DNA of 5,451 nt from Phycisphaeraceae bacterium (GTDB taxonomy: Bacteria; Planctomycetota; Phycisphaerae; Phycisphaerales; Zrk34). Shown piece by piece: positions 5,122 to 5,451 of this stretch. The notes beneath the pieces are model-generated. The model saw only the letters and a list, made by a program, of their open reading frames with translations. It made no database searches and had not been told where the DNA came from. The stretch covers positions 1-5,451 of the forward strand of contig JANQJT010000172.1 of the NCBI GenBank assembly GCA_028281485.1. Reading direction: 5' to 3'. Positions within the stretch are counted from its first letter, which is position 1; each line of letters starts with the position of its first letter. The position numbers and the translations under genes were made by a program.

Positions 5122-5451
5122 GTGAAGACGCGATGGTTGTTTGTTGTGATGGTGCTGACGCTGGGTGCGGCTGAGCTGAGCCGTGGCCAGGATGTTGCGG
5201 GCACGATGTGGGCGCAGTCGATGCTGGCCGATCGGTTCGAGCGATTGGCTCATCTGACGGTGTCTTCCGGCGGCCCGTTGCACCCGGCGCAGATCACGCG
5301 TGCCCGCATCCTGCTGGATCGAGCGAACGCGATGGACCCGGATAGCGCCGAGCGTTGGCGGTTGACGTGGAAGCTGAGCGATGCGGCTGACGATCCGGAG
5401 GCGTCGCTGGCGGCGCTGAGACAATACATCAAGCTGGCGCCGAAAGACGAC
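5122..5451 (+). CDS. Secreted TPR-like protein, 5' part (3' end outside window)
   Basis: The first 110 residues are visible and the frame is open at the right edge. Residues 1-17 or 1-22 form a Sec signal peptide: a basic KTR start, the hydrophobic stretch WLFVVMVLTLGAA, and possible cleavage after GAA or SRG. There is no lipobox Cys, so it is not a substrate of the nearby LspA. Residues 30-110 are helical, with a TPR-like pattern: ITRARILLDRANAMDPDSAERW followed by ASLAALRQYIKLAPKD resembles two successive repeat helices with the A...A..LDP/LAP spacing. Such proteins usually scaffold protein complexes in the periplasm or envelope, but the specific role cannot be told. The gene is transcribed divergently from the DksA-like block. 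Codon use matches its neighbours. The coding call is good; the repeat call is moderate because only a fragment is seen. Confidence 0.82.
   Translation, partial: MKTRWLFVVMVLTLGAAELSRGQDVAGTMWAQSMLADRFERLAHLTVSSGGPLHPAQITRARILLDRANAMDPDSAERWRLTWKLSDAADDPEASLAALRQYIKLAPKDD

Overview
The window looks like a chromosomal segment of a GC-rich bacterium. The gene set and style suggest Planctomycetota, perhaps a Phycisphaerae-like lineage: a DksA/TraR protein with a long lysine-rich tail directly upstream of lspA, a compact UvrC, and an lspA product with planctomycete-like extensions. The lineage is an inference, not something the sequence proves. There is no sign of mobile elements, tRNA or rRNA, or CRISPR.

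Layout from left to right. The 3' part of mutY (+) enters from the left edge, starting one codon before its catalytic Asp, and ends at 655. It converges on, and overlaps by 41 bp, a tightly packed five-gene block on the minus strand. In transcription order the block is: a DksA/TraR-family protein (4853-4116), lspA (4138-3476), uvrC (3468-2113), an M20-family amidohydrolase (2113-896) and a DUF167/UPF0235 protein (899-615). The junctions are a 23-bp overlap, a 7-nt gap, a 1-nt TAATG overlap and a 4-nt ATGA overlap. This strongly suggests one mRNA with translational coupling. A good sigma70-like promoter (TTGACT, 17 nt, TACCAT) sits at 4956-4928, and a hairpin lies in the 5' leader at 4880-4910.

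The 268-bp divergent intergenic region (4854-5121) holds that promoter, a cluster of direct and inverted repeats around its -35 box, a G6-TT-G6 tract, a weak plus-strand promoter candidate and a 12-bp perfect palindrome. From 5122 to the right edge runs the start of a secreted, TPR-like protein (+) that is open at the window end.

Functionally the block mixes a putative RNA polymerase-binding regulator, lipoprotein maturation (LspA), nucleotide excision repair (UvrC), an N-acyl-amino-acid type hydrolase and a small conserved protein of unknown role. mutY next door adds base excision repair. The least ordinary items are the DksA-like protein, which keeps only one of the four zinc-finger cysteines and carries an 80-residue histone-H1-like tail, and the 451-residue UvrC, which lacks both the C-terminal helix-hairpin-helix domain and most of the segment between the UVR motif and the RNase H-like nuclease domain. 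I did not find a clearly new multi-gene system; the novelty is in domain architecture and in the regulatory region.
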